From JBJHBP01 sp050485645 (GTDB lineage: Bacteria; Pseudomonadota; Gammaproteobacteria; Steroidobacterales; Rariloculaceae): DNA of 40,984 nucleotides. Below the pieces are notes generated by a model that worked only from the letters and a program-made list of their open reading frames with translations, ran no database searches and was not told where the DNA came from. The stretch is from assembly GCA_050485645.1 (NCBI GenBank), contig JBJHBT010000036.1, positions 1-40,984 on the forward strand, in the 5' to 3' direction. Shown piece by piece: positions 19,207-28,518 of this stretch (positions are counted from its first letter, which is position 1; every line of letters begins with the position of its first letter). A program made the translations under genes and the position numbers.

Positions 19207-21237
19207 TCAGAAGTTCTGGGCGCCGGACTGTCCGCCGCTGCCCGGCTCGCCGATCTCGATGCTGTTGTTGAGGACGGCAGGCACGATGCCGTCGCCCGGG
19301 TCGAGATCGAAGATGCCGAAGCTCCATCCTCCCTCGCTGGGCGCGCCGTCCGGCCCCTTCCCGATGGCGTTGGAGGTGCCGCCAGCGCCGACGGCGCCAG
19401 CGGTAGCGTTGGCGCCGCCGGCACCATGGCGACCACCGAGGCCGCCGAGGCCGCCAGCGCCGCCCTGGCCGCTCGCAAGGGTGTTGTCGTTGATCACGGG
19501 GCCGATATCCGGACCCACCAGAATCGCGAAGGACGGGCCGCCGCCACCACCGCCGCCCTGGCCACCCTGACCGCCCCTGCCGCCGCCGCCGCCATTACCG
19601 CCGCCGTAGCCAAAACCACCCCCGGGTTCTCCTGCCCCCCCGTTGCCCCCGTTGGCGCCGTTGCGGCCGAGGCCGCCCTGGCCGCCGTCGCCACCCGATG
19701 CACTGCTGACCGTGTTGCCTTCGATGAGGCTGTCGGTCACCGCGAACAGCAGGATTCCGATCGAGGCGCCGGCGCTGAAGCCGCCAAATCCGCCGCCCCC
19801 GGCACGTCCGCCGCCACCTCCGCCGCCGCCACCACTGCCGGTCGAGGTGAATGCGCCATCGCCGCCGCCACCCCCGCCGCCACCGGCACCGGAATCGCCG
19901 CCAATGCCGTCTCTCCCCCAGGTCCCTCGAAAGTATCCGGCACTGGTGATGGAGCCGACACCATCACCGCCGTCGCCACCCGGGCCACCGACGCCCCCGA
20001 ACCCGCCGTGGCCGGGGCTGCCGGGGCTACCACCATTGCCACCCCTGCCGCCACCGACGTCGTCGGCCAGCGAACTGCCGTTGGCGCCGCGCGAGCCGGC
20101 GCCGCCAAATGCGCCGCCACCGTTTCCGCCGCGGCCGCCGGCATTGCCGTTGCCGTTGGGGTTGCCGGCCGAGCCGCCGGCGCCGCCGCTGGTTGTTGTG
20201 GTGCTGCCTGGGCTGCCGTTGCCGCCAGCGGTCTGACTGGGCGGGGTCTGGCCAAACTGGCCGGAACCCCCGGTGCCGGCAGAGACGGTGTTGCGCAGCA
20301 CCCGCACCGCGTAGACGTTCGCCAGGCGCAGGCCGTAGCTGCTCGCCGCCCCTCCTGATGGGCTGTCACCCACATCGCCCGCAGCGATGATGTTGTCTTC
20401 GACGTGAAGGGTGGCTGCCCCTGCCCTGGCGCTGACGCCGCTGACGATACCGGAGCCGTTGCCGCTGCCCGCCGCGCTGAGATCGAAGCCGGAGAACCAG
20501 GCATCGGCGGACACATCCGCGAAGTCCACGGCGACGCTGGCGCCGTCGAGGCCTGTGGGGTTGTTGATGTGGTCGCGCACCCAGTTGGCGCCGTATCCCC
20601 CGTACAGGCTGGTGCCGGCGGGAGGACTGATCGTGCCGGCCGTCTCGTCGTAGCGGGCATCATCGGCCAGGGTGCGTACGTAGATGTCGACATCGCCGCT
20701 GAATGTCCCGTCGATGGCGCCGATCGCGTGGGAAATGCTGGCGAAGGGATTGGCCATGCTGCCATCGCCACCACTGTCGCTGCCGTTGTCACCATCGACG
20801 AAGAAGGCATCGCCACCGTGTTCGAGCACGTTCACATGCACCGTGTCCGGCGCGCTGGTACTCCCACCGACGCTCACCCTGAGTTCGAACGACAGGGTAT
20901 CAACGCTCGTGGGGGCAAAGAAGGCCGGAGTCGCGCCGGTCAACTGGCCGCTGCCGTCGGTGACATCGGGACCGCGGACCTGCCGCCATTCGAAGCTCAG
21001 GGTGGCTCCCGTCGAACTGCTGCTCTGGCTTCCGTTCAGCGTCACCTGGTCATCGCGGGCCACCACCAGGTCTTCCCCGGCGTCGGCCGTGAGCGTGCCC
21101 GCGGTCTGGCCGCCACCGCCCCCCGTCCCGCTGCCGCTTCCATCCCCACCCCCACCTCCACCCCCGCAGGCGACGAGGAGCATGGCGATCCACAGCAGCG
21201 CTGTGGTCTTTATCACGATGTGATGGGTGCTGTTCAT
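19207..21237 (-). CDS. Glycine-rich repeat lipoprotein with PKD-like and beta-helix regions
   Basis: The 676-aa protein has a lipoprotein signal (lipobox LLVAC, Cys24) followed by a Gly/Ser linker, an Ig/PKD-like domain (~45-140; TADAGEDLVVARDDQVTLNG), a DUF1565-type start of a beta-helix (FFVDGDNGSDSGGDGS, NPFASISHAI, ~147-180) and a long region (~325-640) dominated by GGxGG and GxxG triplets such as GGNGGSPGSPGHGGFGGVGG. Runs of this kind could pack as polyglycine II helices or a Gly-rich solenoid. The protein should sit on an outer membrane leaflet. It precedes the ECF sigma/kinase pair on the same strand. The coding frame is well supported although GC-rich DNA opens long false frames opposite. 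Confidence 0.8.
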   Translation of the reverse strand: MNSTHHIVIKTTALLWIAMLLVACGGGGGGGDGSGSGTGGGGGQTAGTLTADAGEDLVVARDDQVTLNGSQSSSSTGATLSFEWRQVRGPDVTDGSGQLTGATPAFFAPTSVDTLSFELRVSVGGSTSAPDTVHVNVLEHGGDAFFVDGDNGSDSGGDGSMANPFASISHAIGAIDGTFSGDVDIYVRTLADDARYDETAGTISPPAGTSLYGGYGANWVRDHINNPTGLDGASVAVDFADVSADAWFSGFDLSAAGSGNGSGIVSGVSARAGAATLHVEDNIIAAGDVGDSPSGGAASSYGLRLANVYAVRVLRNTVSAGTGGSGQFGQTPPSQTAGGNGSPGSTTTTSGGAGGSAGNPNGNGNAGGRGGNGGGAFGGAGSRGANGSSLADDVGGGRGGNGGSPGSPGHGGFGGVGGPGGDGGDGVGSITSAGYFRGTWGRDGIGGDSGAGGGGGGGGDGAFTSTGSGGGGGGGGGRAGGGGFGGFSAGASIGILLFAVTDSLIEGNTVSSASGGDGGQGGLGRNGANGGNGGAGEPGGGFGYGGGNGGGGGRGGQGGQGGGGGGGPSFAILVGPDIGPVINDNTLASGQGGAGGLGGLGGRHGAGGANATAGAVGAGGTSNAIGKGPDGAPSEGGWSFGIFDLDPGDGIVPAVLNNSIEIGEPGSGGQSGAQNF

Positions 21238-21633
21238 GAGCAGTCGATCTCCCGGGGTGGTTTGGCATTACCCAGGAAAGCGTCGTGCGCACGAAAAAAG
21301 GGTCATGGGGGTGGTGCGGTGATGCTGCCACTCGTATCGGCTTCGCCGCGGGCATAGGCCGTCGCCTCCTCGAGGCCGCGCTTGGTACGGTCGAAGCTCG
21401 GGCTTTTGCGGCCTTGCGGCTTCTTAAGATTTACCCGTTAATAATAACGCCGCCCCCACCCCGTTCGCGTCGATAACTTCGAAATCAAACTGCCCCCTCG
21501 GTACCAATCGTTGTTCAGGCTGCCGGTCAAAGACGAAAAACTGGCCACCAGGCGATTTTTCGCGGATGGACGGAATAAATCGCACGTCCTGATCGTCATC
21601 ACAGTGTCCAGATGACATGGAGGATTCGATACG
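21238..21633. other. Divergent intergenic region upstream of two envelope genes
   Basis: About 400 nt separate the lipoprotein gene (minus) and the tetrad-repeat gene (plus), so promoters for both should lie here. An AT-rich patch at 21423-21452 contains TTAATAATAA. A hairpin with CGAAAAA (21534-21540) and TTTTTCG (21556-21562), plus an inner CTGG/CCAG stem, is visible and could act as a terminator or leader structure. I see no convincing gene, although a short minus-strand frame (21424 to ~21600) is open. Confidence 0.4.
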
Positions 21634-22296
21634 ATGAAAACGCATAACCTGACAGTCTTGACGCTGGCCATTGGTGGCCTCCTCGGCGGCGTGGCCGTCG
21701 CTGAGACGGTATCTGTGACGGGTGAGGCTGCAACACAAACGCAGGCGGACGTGAACACCGCGGCTCGTGAAGCCCTGATCTTGTCAGCGGGCCGAGACGT
21801 TGCGGCGCTGGTCGCGCTCGATGGCGCCTCTGAGCTGCGCAGTGCTGCATCTGCTGACATCGCAGTCGGGATCGGCGAGGAAGTTCGTGAGGATGTTGCG
21901 GTGTCCGTCGCTGCCGAGGCCGGGGCAGGCCTGGCCGCCGGGCTGGCGGCGGAGATGGCGCACGAGGTTCAGGCTGAAGTCGGTGCGGTTGTAGAGGCAG
22001 CGATTCAGGGCGACGTTCAGGGTGACATCCGCAGTGACATCCAGGGTGAAGTCCAGAGCCAGGTGCACAGTGAAGTTCAGGGCCTGATCCACGGTGAGGC
22101 TCACAGTGAGGTACAGAGCGAGGTTCAGAGTGAGATCCAGGCTGAGCTTCAGAGCGAGGTCCGGCGTGGAATCGAGGGTGAGCTTCAGGGTGAGCTTCAG
22201 AGTGAACTGCAGGCTGAACTCGCCCACGAAGTACACGGCGCCGTGCAGGGCGAAGTGCAGAACGAAATCTCCGGCATGCTTAACGCTGGCCTGTAA
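21634..22296 (+). CDS. Secreted tetrapeptide-repeat protein
   Basis: This 220-aa protein has a clear signal peptide (MKTHNLTVLTLAIGGLLGGVAVA, then ETVSV) preceded by GGAGG 10 nt before the ATG. The middle is Ala/Val/Glu-rich. From about residue 123 to 211 it consists of four-residue units [V/I/L]-[Q/H]-[G/S/A]-[E/D], for example VQSEVQSEIQAELQSE, and ends GMLNAGL. I do not recognise a named family. Hydrophobic residues every fourth position could form one face of an extended right-handed helix or another solenoid. A perfect hairpin follows, then an outer-membrane barrel gene on the same strand. A subtilase in the same cluster carries a similar periodic segment, suggesting a shared structure or interaction. 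Confidence 0.85.
   Translation: MKTHNLTVLTLAIGGLLGGVAVAETVSVTGEAATQTQADVNTAAREALILSAGRDVAALVALDGASELRSAASADIAVGIGEEVREDVAVSVAAEAGAGLAAGLAAEMAHEVQAEVGAVVEAAIQGDVQGDIRSDIQGEVQSQVHSEVQGLIHGEAHSEVQSEVQSEIQAELQSEVRRGIEGELQGELQSELQAELAHEVHGAVQGEVQNEISGMLNAGL
22002..22267 (+). repeat. Tandem 12-bp coding repeats (about 22 units)
   Basis: Degenerate 12-bp units close to GAGGTTCAGAGT repeat head to tail through the 3' half of the secreted tetrapeptide-repeat gene, each encoding one four-residue unit. Third positions vary more than first and second, which indicates selection on the protein rather than fresh slippage. Copy number is likely to vary between strains. Confidence 0.85.
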
Positions 22297-22322
22297 CCTG
22301 TAACGTTCGCCTTCACAAGGAC

Positions 22323-22356
22323 AGTGGCCGGCGGGACTATGGGGCCGCCGGCCACT
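22323..22356 (+). terminator. Strong GC-rich hairpin after the tetrapeptide-repeat gene
   Basis: A perfect 12-bp stem, AGTGGCCGGCGG (22323-22334) and CCGCCGGCCACT (22345-22356), encloses a 10-nt loop. It lies 27 nt after the stop codon and 49 nt before the next ATG. There is no T-run, so it may be an attenuator or mRNA-stabilising structure that lowers expression of the downstream barrel gene rather than a complete terminator. Confidence 0.5.
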
Positions 22357-22404
22357 TGGGGTCCGCGCTCAGGACCGGAACGGGAAGCTAAGGAGTAACG
22401 CGGA

Positions 22405-23397
22405 ATGAATCACCTGGCAGCCGATCATGAACTCGCGGTTGCGCCGGACCACAGGCAGTGCCGGCCGGTGAGCGTCGCAGGTACGGCAGTCGCCGCCATG
22501 GCGGCGCTCGCGTTCGTTGCGCCGGCATTGGCCCAGGGTCAGACTGCGGACGCCGAACAGCAACGCCCGGTGCAGATCGATCTGCGCGCCGGTGTGCAGT
22601 ACGACAGCAACGTCGCCATACTCGACCTGGACGCTTCCTCCGGGCGCAGTGATGTCGCGGCGCAGCTGGAGTTCGGCGTCAACTACAACGGCAGGCCGAC
22701 CTCGCAGCTGACGCTGAACGGCGGTTACCATCTGTCTCAAAGCCTGCATCAGGAATTCGACGCATTCGACCTGCGCATTCACAGGGCGTCGGCGGGCTTC
22801 GCTTACGACGTTGGCGGATTCAATACCGGGCTTGCGGGCCACCACATTATCGCCGAGCTTGACGGAAGCGAGTTTCTGACCATGCGTCAATACTCGCCGC
22901 ACCTGTCACGCCTGTTCGGCACGCGTCTTTTCATGCGCTTCGCGCACACCTGGTCGGACAAGACCTTCCGGACCAATCCGGGGCGTGACGCCACCGCGAA
23001 CGCCGTGTCCGCTGACGCGTATGTATTCCTGAACGGCTTGAGCACCTACCTTATCGCTGGCGCGCGTTATGACGACGAGGACGCCAGGGCCGGCCACTTC
23101 GATTTTCGCGGAGACCGGTTACGCCTGCAGCTGGTGCACCGCATCAGTACCGCGACGCGACAACTGACCCTGCGCACGCAGGTGCGTACCGAGCGACGCA
23201 ACTACCGTGCGCCCACACCGGCCATCGAGGAAGTGCGACGCGACCGGCGCCATCGGCTTGAGGTGCTACTGGACATCCCGTTTGGAGAGCAGCTGGTAAC
23301 ACGTCTGGGCATGACCCACGCAGACAACCGCTCCAACCTGCCGGCCGTGGATTTCACCGAGAATGTCGTCTCGGTGCAGTTGCGGGCGCAGTTCTGA
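22405..23397 (+). CDS. Predicted outer-membrane beta-barrel protein
   Basis: The 330-aa protein has a long signal sequence (cleavage probably after APALAQ, ~residue 45), then repeated amphipathic strands with alternating hydrophobic residues, for example AAQLEFGVNYNGRPTSQLTL, ARLFMRFAHTW-like segments and RLRLQLVHRISTATRQLTL. It ends ENVVSVQLRAQF, a C-terminal Phe-ending strand typical of BamA-inserted barrels. AAGGAG lies 9 nt before the ATG. No specific family was recognised; it resembles uncharacterised 'surface' barrels of about 14 strands. It is convergent with the subtilase gene, with only 69 bp between the stops. Confidence 0.75.
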   Translation: MNHLAADHELAVAPDHRQCRPVSVAGTAVAAMAALAFVAPALAQGQTADAEQQRPVQIDLRAGVQYDSNVAILDLDASSGRSDVAAQLEFGVNYNGRPTSQLTLNGGYHLSQSLHQEFDAFDLRIHRASAGFAYDVGGFNTGLAGHHIIAELDGSEFLTMRQYSPHLSRLFGTRLFMRFAHTWSDKTFRTNPGRDATANAVSADAYVFLNGLSTYLIAGARYDDEDARAGHFDFRGDRLRLQLVHRISTATRQLTLRTQVRTERRNYRAPTPAIEEVRRDRRHRLEVLLDIPFGEQLVTRLGMTHADNRSNLPAVDFTENVVSVQLRAQF

Positions 23398-23466
23398 GGG
23401 CCGCGATTCGATGCCTGCCTCGTACGCAGTCCGTGCCATGCGCCGACCGGGTGCCCGATTGGTGGT

Positions 23467-25260
23467 TCAGTGCAGCGTCGGCAGCGCGGTGATGAGGCCG
23501 AATCCCGATGCACTGTTGAAATCGGCCTCGCCCAGCCGTTGCGCGGCACGCTTGAGTTGCTGCAGCACAATGTGCGACGGATTGTTTGTGGCATGCAGCG
23601 AGGCCGCGATAACGGCCGCTGCATAAGGCGCCGCCATCGAGGTACCACTATCGATGGTGTATCCGCCACCGGCGCGCGCGACGCGGATGCGCACGCCGGG
23701 TGCCGCGAACATCACATGCGGACCCCGCCCGGCCTGACGATACACGCGATGACGCGCATCCACTGCCGTGACACCGACGACCCGCTCGTAGGCGGCCGGA
23801 TATAACGGAGCGCCATTCGGACCGTTGTTGCCAACCGCCGCCACGATCACCACTCCGCGATCTGCAGCGCGTTCGATCGCTGCCTCCAGCGCACGATTGG
23901 GCGGGCCGGACAGACTCATGTTTACGACCTCTACGCGCTGTTGCACCATCCAGGCGACGGCTTCGACCAGTGCCGTCGTCAGGGCCGCGGGCATGCCTTC
24001 GCTGTCCTCCACAAACACCGAGGCAGCGTACAGCGTCTCGCCCTTGAGATAACCGCTCACCTGCGCGGTGCTGCCGACCAGCAACGATGCGACGGCGGTG
24101 CCGTGTGCCAGCGGTCTTTGGGCCTCGAAGCGCACGAAGTCCTGGTGAACAATGCTGCTGTCGCGCAGCGATTCATGCGCGACGCTGACGGCCGTATCGA
24201 TCATGCCGATCGCGATGCCGGCGGCGTCAGCTGCGGGTGATGCCGACGTGGCCGAAGTGCCCGACGTGTCTGAAGTGCCTGGCGTGCCCGCCGTGGTAGC
24301 TGCCGTCACGGTGGCTGTTGCGGGCACCGTTTCATCGGCGTTGCTGCGGTATACGTGGTTCAGGTCCACAACCGTGCCGGGCGCATCCAGCGCGAGTTCC
24401 AGCGCTGCCTCGGCCAATGTGCGGTCCTCCGGTGCAACGATAGTGACAAGGTCCGCAGCCAGCGAATCCAGCGTCTGGCGGCTGCGGATACTGAAGCCCC
24501 ATTCGTCCAGTCGTGCGACCTGATCAGCGGGAATCAGCAGCACCCAGACTTCGCGTTCAACCGTATTGCCATCCTCGTCGATATCGATCAGCAACGGGCC
24601 GTCGCTTTCCGCTGTCGTCTGACTGTCATCGCCGGCCTCGGATCCCGGCACCACCTGACCGAGTGCGTCGGGCAGCTGTTCCAGTGGCCCGATGGGCAAT
24701 TCACCCGGCAGTTCACCCGGCAGTTCACCCGGCAGGCGCCGCTCCTGCGCTGACTCCAGTCCGCGTTCCAGTGCCTCGCCGATCTGCGACGCCAGGTCGC
24801 CTTCGAGAGCGGTTTCCAGCTGCTGCTGCAGCGTGCCGGTGACGCCGGACTCGATCTGCTGTTCGAGCGCTTCGAGAACCCCCGATTCGAGCTGTTGCTC
24901 GACGGCCTCTGTGACGCCGGATTCAACCTGCTGTTCCAGTGTTTCAGTGACGCTGCTGTCCACCGCCTGTTCGATCGCCTCGGTCACGCTGCTCTCGAGC
25001 TGCTCCTGGATCGCGTCCGTCACCGAATCCTGCACCTGCTGTTCGACCTGATCGCCGACCTGCTGCTCGACCGCCTGCTCCACCGTGTCGACGACACCGG
25101 ACTCCACTTCGCTGGTGATCTGCTCCTCAATGATGTCGTCCAGGGACTGGGCCAGGGCCATGGGCGAACTGAGGGTCAGCCAGAAGGGAATGCAAATTGC
25201 GAGGCGGAGGGCCGCGGTGAGCCCGCGCGCGCCCCGGCAATGCATGGTCAGCCTTTCCAT
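23467..25260 (-). CDS. Secreted S8 subtilisin-like serine protease with tetrad-repeat N-terminal segment
   Basis: The 597-aa protein carries a signal peptide (to about ALAQ38), a repeated helical segment (~42-172; 12-residue units such as ESGVTEAVEQQL with hydrophobics every fourth residue), three PGEL repeats (177-188), a prodomain-like alpha/beta part (~222-310), a Thr/Ser/Ala linker and an S8 catalytic domain. The triad is Asp355 (IGMIDTAV), His386 (AHGTAVAS) and Ser541 (GTSMAAP), with oxyanion Asn478 (VGNNG), so it should be active. GGAG lies 8 nt before ATG 25260. The ECF sigma/anti-sigma pair is divergent from it and may control it. Substrate is unknown. Confidence 0.92.
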   Translation of the reverse strand: MERLTMHCRGARGLTAALRLAICIPFWLTLSSPMALAQSLDDIIEEQITSEVESGVVDTVEQAVEQQVGDQVEQQVQDSVTDAIQEQLESSVTEAIEQAVDSSVTETLEQQVESGVTEAVEQQLESGVLEALEQQIESGVTGTLQQQLETALEGDLASQIGEALERGLESAQERRLPGELPGELPGELPIGPLEQLPDALGQVVPGSEAGDDSQTTAESDGPLLIDIDEDGNTVEREVWVLLIPADQVARLDEWGFSIRSRQTLDSLAADLVTIVAPEDRTLAEAALELALDAPGTVVDLNHVYRSNADETVPATATVTAATTAGTPGTSDTSGTSATSASPAADAAGIAIGMIDTAVSVAHESLRDSSIVHQDFVRFEAQRPLAHGTAVASLLVGSTAQVSGYLKGETLYAASVFVEDSEGMPAALTTALVEAVAWMVQQRVEVVNMSLSGPPNRALEAAIERAADRGVVIVAAVGNNGPNGAPLYPAAYERVVGVTAVDARHRVYRQAGRGPHVMFAAPGVRIRVARAGGGYTIDSGTSMAAPYAAAVIAASLHATNNPSHIVLQQLKRAAQRLGEADFNSASGFGLITALPTLH

Positions 25261-25384
25261 GGTCGATTCTCCGCTGTCGCATCTGGCGGGGGCTGTTACG
25301 CACCCGCTTGTGACGTCCTTACCCGTCTATCCGGTGCCTGTCCCCGAGATATCCGGGATTGCCACCTGTATCAAGGATAACGGT

Positions 25385-25408
25385 CAGGGAAACATATATA
25401 TTCCCCTG
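25385..25408. promoter_or_regulatory. Inverted repeat in the protease/sigma divergent promoter region
   Basis: GGGAA (25387-25391) and TTCCC (25401-25405) flank an AT-rich 9-nt core (ACATATATA), and the symmetry extends to CAGGG and CCCTG with one extra base. It sits between the divergent subtilase and ECF sigma genes, about 46 nt before the sigma GTG. It could be an operator or contain overlapping -35 elements for the ECF factor. Confidence 0.4.
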
Positions 25409-25453
25409 CCGGGAATAAAGCAGGCAGTTCGCACGTTGAACAGACAGGGCACA

Positions 25454-25972
25454 GTGAATCAGGCACCGCGCGAGGCCATGCTGGAGGCACTGCCGCGGGT
25501 GCGACGGTTCGCGGTCAGTCTGACGGGCAATCGGCACGACGCCGACGACCTGCTGCAGAACACCGTGGAACGGGTGCTGCAGGGCAAGATGCCGGAAGGT
25601 GGCGACGTTCTGAAGTGGATGTTTAGAGTATGCAGGAACCTCTGGATAGACGAACTGCGCGCTCGCGAGGTCCGGGGTCGTGGAGCGACGACGCTGGTCG
25701 AGGAGAGCGAACAAGCCAGCGAGCCGGCGAGTGCGGATGCGTCGGCCGTCGATGCCGTGTATCTGGAACAGGTTCAGGCCGCGGCGGCCAAATTGTCCGA
25801 GGAGCAGCGCGCGGTACTGTCGCTGGTTGCGGTCGAGGGTTTCTCCTACCGCGAAGTGGCCGAGACACTGGAGATTCCTGTTGGCACCGTGATGAGCCGG
25901 CTGGCACGTGCGCGAGCAGCACTGGCGGACCTGTTTGCGGCCGACGCGCGGCCGGTGTCGGATGCCGACTGA
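25454..25972 (+). CDS. ECF-type RNA polymerase sigma factor
   Basis: The sigma factor (172 aa from GTG 25454) has region 2 (GNRHDADDLLQNTVERVLQG, VLKWMFRVCRNLWIDELRAR) and region 4 (KLSEEQRAVLSLVAVEGFSY, EIPVGTVMSRLARARAAL). GTG is preferred because AGGG precedes it and the family starts shortly before helix 1; the frame is open further upstream but without family sequence. ATG 25480 is an alternative. The next gene is a membrane anti-sigma factor 16 nt downstream. It is divergent from the S8 protease, and regulation of the protease, of itself, or of the nearby envelope genes is the natural hypothesis. Confidence 0.88.
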   Translation: MNQAPREAMLEALPRVRRFAVSLTGNRHDADDLLQNTVERVLQGKMPEGGDVLKWMFRVCRNLWIDELRAREVRGRGATTLVEESEQASEPASADASAVDAVYLEQVQAAAAKLSEEQRAVLSLVAVEGFSYREVAETLEIPVGTVMSRLARARAALADLFAADARPVSDAD

Positions 25973-25988
25973 CCAGCGGAGGATACCG

Positions 25989-26846
25989 ATGAACACGGAC
26001 CGATTCCCAGACGACGATGCGCTGCTATCTGCTTTGCTGGATGGCGAACTCCCGGCGGAGCAGACCGAAGAATTGCGTCGGCGCCTGGCCCGTGAGCCGC
26101 AGTTGGCAGCCCGGCTGGAAGCGTTGCGGGCAGCGGCTGCGCGTTTTACTTCGGTCTATTCGTCGGTGACCGATGAGCCGGTGCCTGCCCATATTGCCGC
26201 GCTGCTTCGAGCTTCCGGTGGCGCTTCCGGCAGTGCGAAAAGCAACGCTTCAAGCAGCGTTTCCAGCGGCGACACGGACTTCCACAGTGAGACTACCGGT
26301 GCGACCGTCGTGCCATTTCGCAGGCGGTTCGTATCGCAGCTGTTGACGATGCCGTCGGCCATGGCGGCGGGCATTGCGCTGATGTTCGGCTTCCTGCTCG
26401 CCTTTGTGCTGGTGCCGCAGTTGCGCGATGCCGGCGATACCGGCCTGGCGTCGGTGGCTTCACTGATTGGCCCCGACGATCCGCTGTACCGTGTTCTGGA
26501 GCAATCACCGGGCGGCACCGCCACTGAACTCGCGCAGGGCAGACGCGCCGTTGCGCGGCTGAGTTTCCAGGCGCTTGATGGCGACTTCTGCCGGCAGCTG
26601 GACGTCGGCGACGCGCGAGGCACCACAACCGCGCTGGTGTGTCGCCGCGAAGAAGGCTGGCGTGTGGAGCTGGCGGGCTTTCACGATACGCCGCTGATCA
26701 TCGGCGAGGAGACGGTGTACCGACCCGCATCCGGGCTGTCCGCCACGCTGTTTGATCTGGCCGTCGATGAGCTGATCGACGGCGATGTGCTCAGCCCGGA
26801 AGAGGAACAGGCGTTGATCGAACGACGCTGGGCGGCGTCCGATTGA
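25989..26846 (+). CDS. Membrane anti-sigma factor
   Basis: The 285-aa protein begins MNTDRFPDDDALLSALLDGE, the short helical N-terminus typical of anti-sigma domains that bind ECF factors, but without a zinc-binding HxxxCxxC motif. A single membrane helix (AMAAGIALMFGFLLAFVLV, ~121-139) leads to a periplasmic part of about 140 residues containing two Cys (DFCRQLDV and TALVCRRE), possibly disulfide-bonded. ATG 25989 is chosen because GGAGG lies 6 nt upstream; longer upstream frames are not family-like. It should hold the adjacent sigma factor inactive until an envelope signal arrives. How it is released is not evident from the sequence. Confidence 0.82.
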   Translation: MNTDRFPDDDALLSALLDGELPAEQTEELRRRLAREPQLAARLEALRAAAARFTSVYSSVTDEPVPAHIAALLRASGGASGSAKSNASSSVSSGDTDFHSETTGATVVPFRRRFVSQLLTMPSAMAAGIALMFGFLLAFVLVPQLRDAGDTGLASVASLIGPDDPLYRVLEQSPGGTATELAQGRRAVARLSFQALDGDFCRQLDVGDARGTTTALVCRREEGWRVELAGFHDTPLIIGEETVYRPASGLSATLFDLAVDELIDGDVLSPEEEQALIERRWAASD

Positions 26847-26847
26847 G

Positions 26848-27000
26848 GGCGGCCGCGCCCGTCTGTCCGCCGTCGCCAGCTCGGCCAAGACGCAGACAAT
26901 GACCCACCGCATCCGCTACCTGCTGACGCGCGGCAGCGATCCGCAGCGGCTGTTGGTGATGACCTTCAACCGCAGTGCACGGGAAGATTTCGCGGCGCGG

Positions 27001-27027
<27 letters not shown>
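26848..27027 (+). pseudogene. Relic of a UvrD-like DNA helicase N-terminus
   Basis: Right after the anti-sigma stop, one frame reads SAVASSAKTQTMTHRIRYLL and later LLVMTFNRSAREDFAARL. This matches the start of UvrD/Rep-type helicases: a Walker A (normally GSGKT, here decayed to SSAKT) followed by motif Ia. No upstream start belongs to it. Similarity stops near 27000, exactly where the DUF2254 gene ends on the other strand, and the frame closes at 27027. Loss of the P-loop Gly and of the whole remaining helicase shows it is dead. Confidence 0.65.
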
Positions 27028-28341
<1,314 letters not shown>

Positions 28342-28344
28342 AAG

Positions 28345-28518
28345 CTAGTGCTTGATGATGACGTACAGCGCATGAATGATCCCGGGAATGTAGCCCAGCA
28401 GAGTCAAAAGAATGCTCAGCCAGAAATGGCCTTTCAAACCGACCTCCATGAATACGCCAAGCGGTGGCACAAGGAGCGCAAAAACGACTTTGATCGCATC
28501 GGTTGCGGTGACGGGCAC
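28345..28518 (-). CDS. Pmp3/YqaE family small membrane protein (UPF0057)
   Basis: This 57-aa two-helix membrane protein reads VKVV-type helix 1 (AIKVVFALLVPPLGVFMEVG) then helix 2 (HFWLSILLTLLGYIPGIIHA) and ends LYVIIKH. The PPLGVFxE and GYIPGIIHAxYV blocks define Pmp3/YqaE, small proteins linked with membrane potential and cation stress. It starts at GTG 28518 with AGG 6 nt upstream. It immediately precedes the DUF2254 gene. It is too short for routine ORF cut-offs, but the motif match is strong. Confidence 0.9.
   Translation of the reverse strand: MPVTATDAIKVVFALLVPPLGVFMEVGLKGHFWLSILLTLLGYIPGIIHALYVIIKH

Noticed and set aside
19171..20816. Long Ala/Thr- and Pro-rich frames overlapping the glycine-rich lipoprotein
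   Set aside because: They mirror GGN/GCC repeats read in other frames. Only the 19207-21237 minus frame has a lipobox, a ribosome site and recognisable domains.
21424..21738. Minus-strand frame upstream of the tetrapeptide-repeat gene
   Set aside because: Its 5' part overlaps the coding start of the plus-strand gene and it has no ribosome site; the 57-codon remainder is weakly protein-like but unsupported.
22002..22267. Regular repeats that could be mistaken for a CRISPR array
   Set aside because: The unit is 12 bp, head to tail, without spacers, and lies inside a signal-peptide-bearing coding frame.
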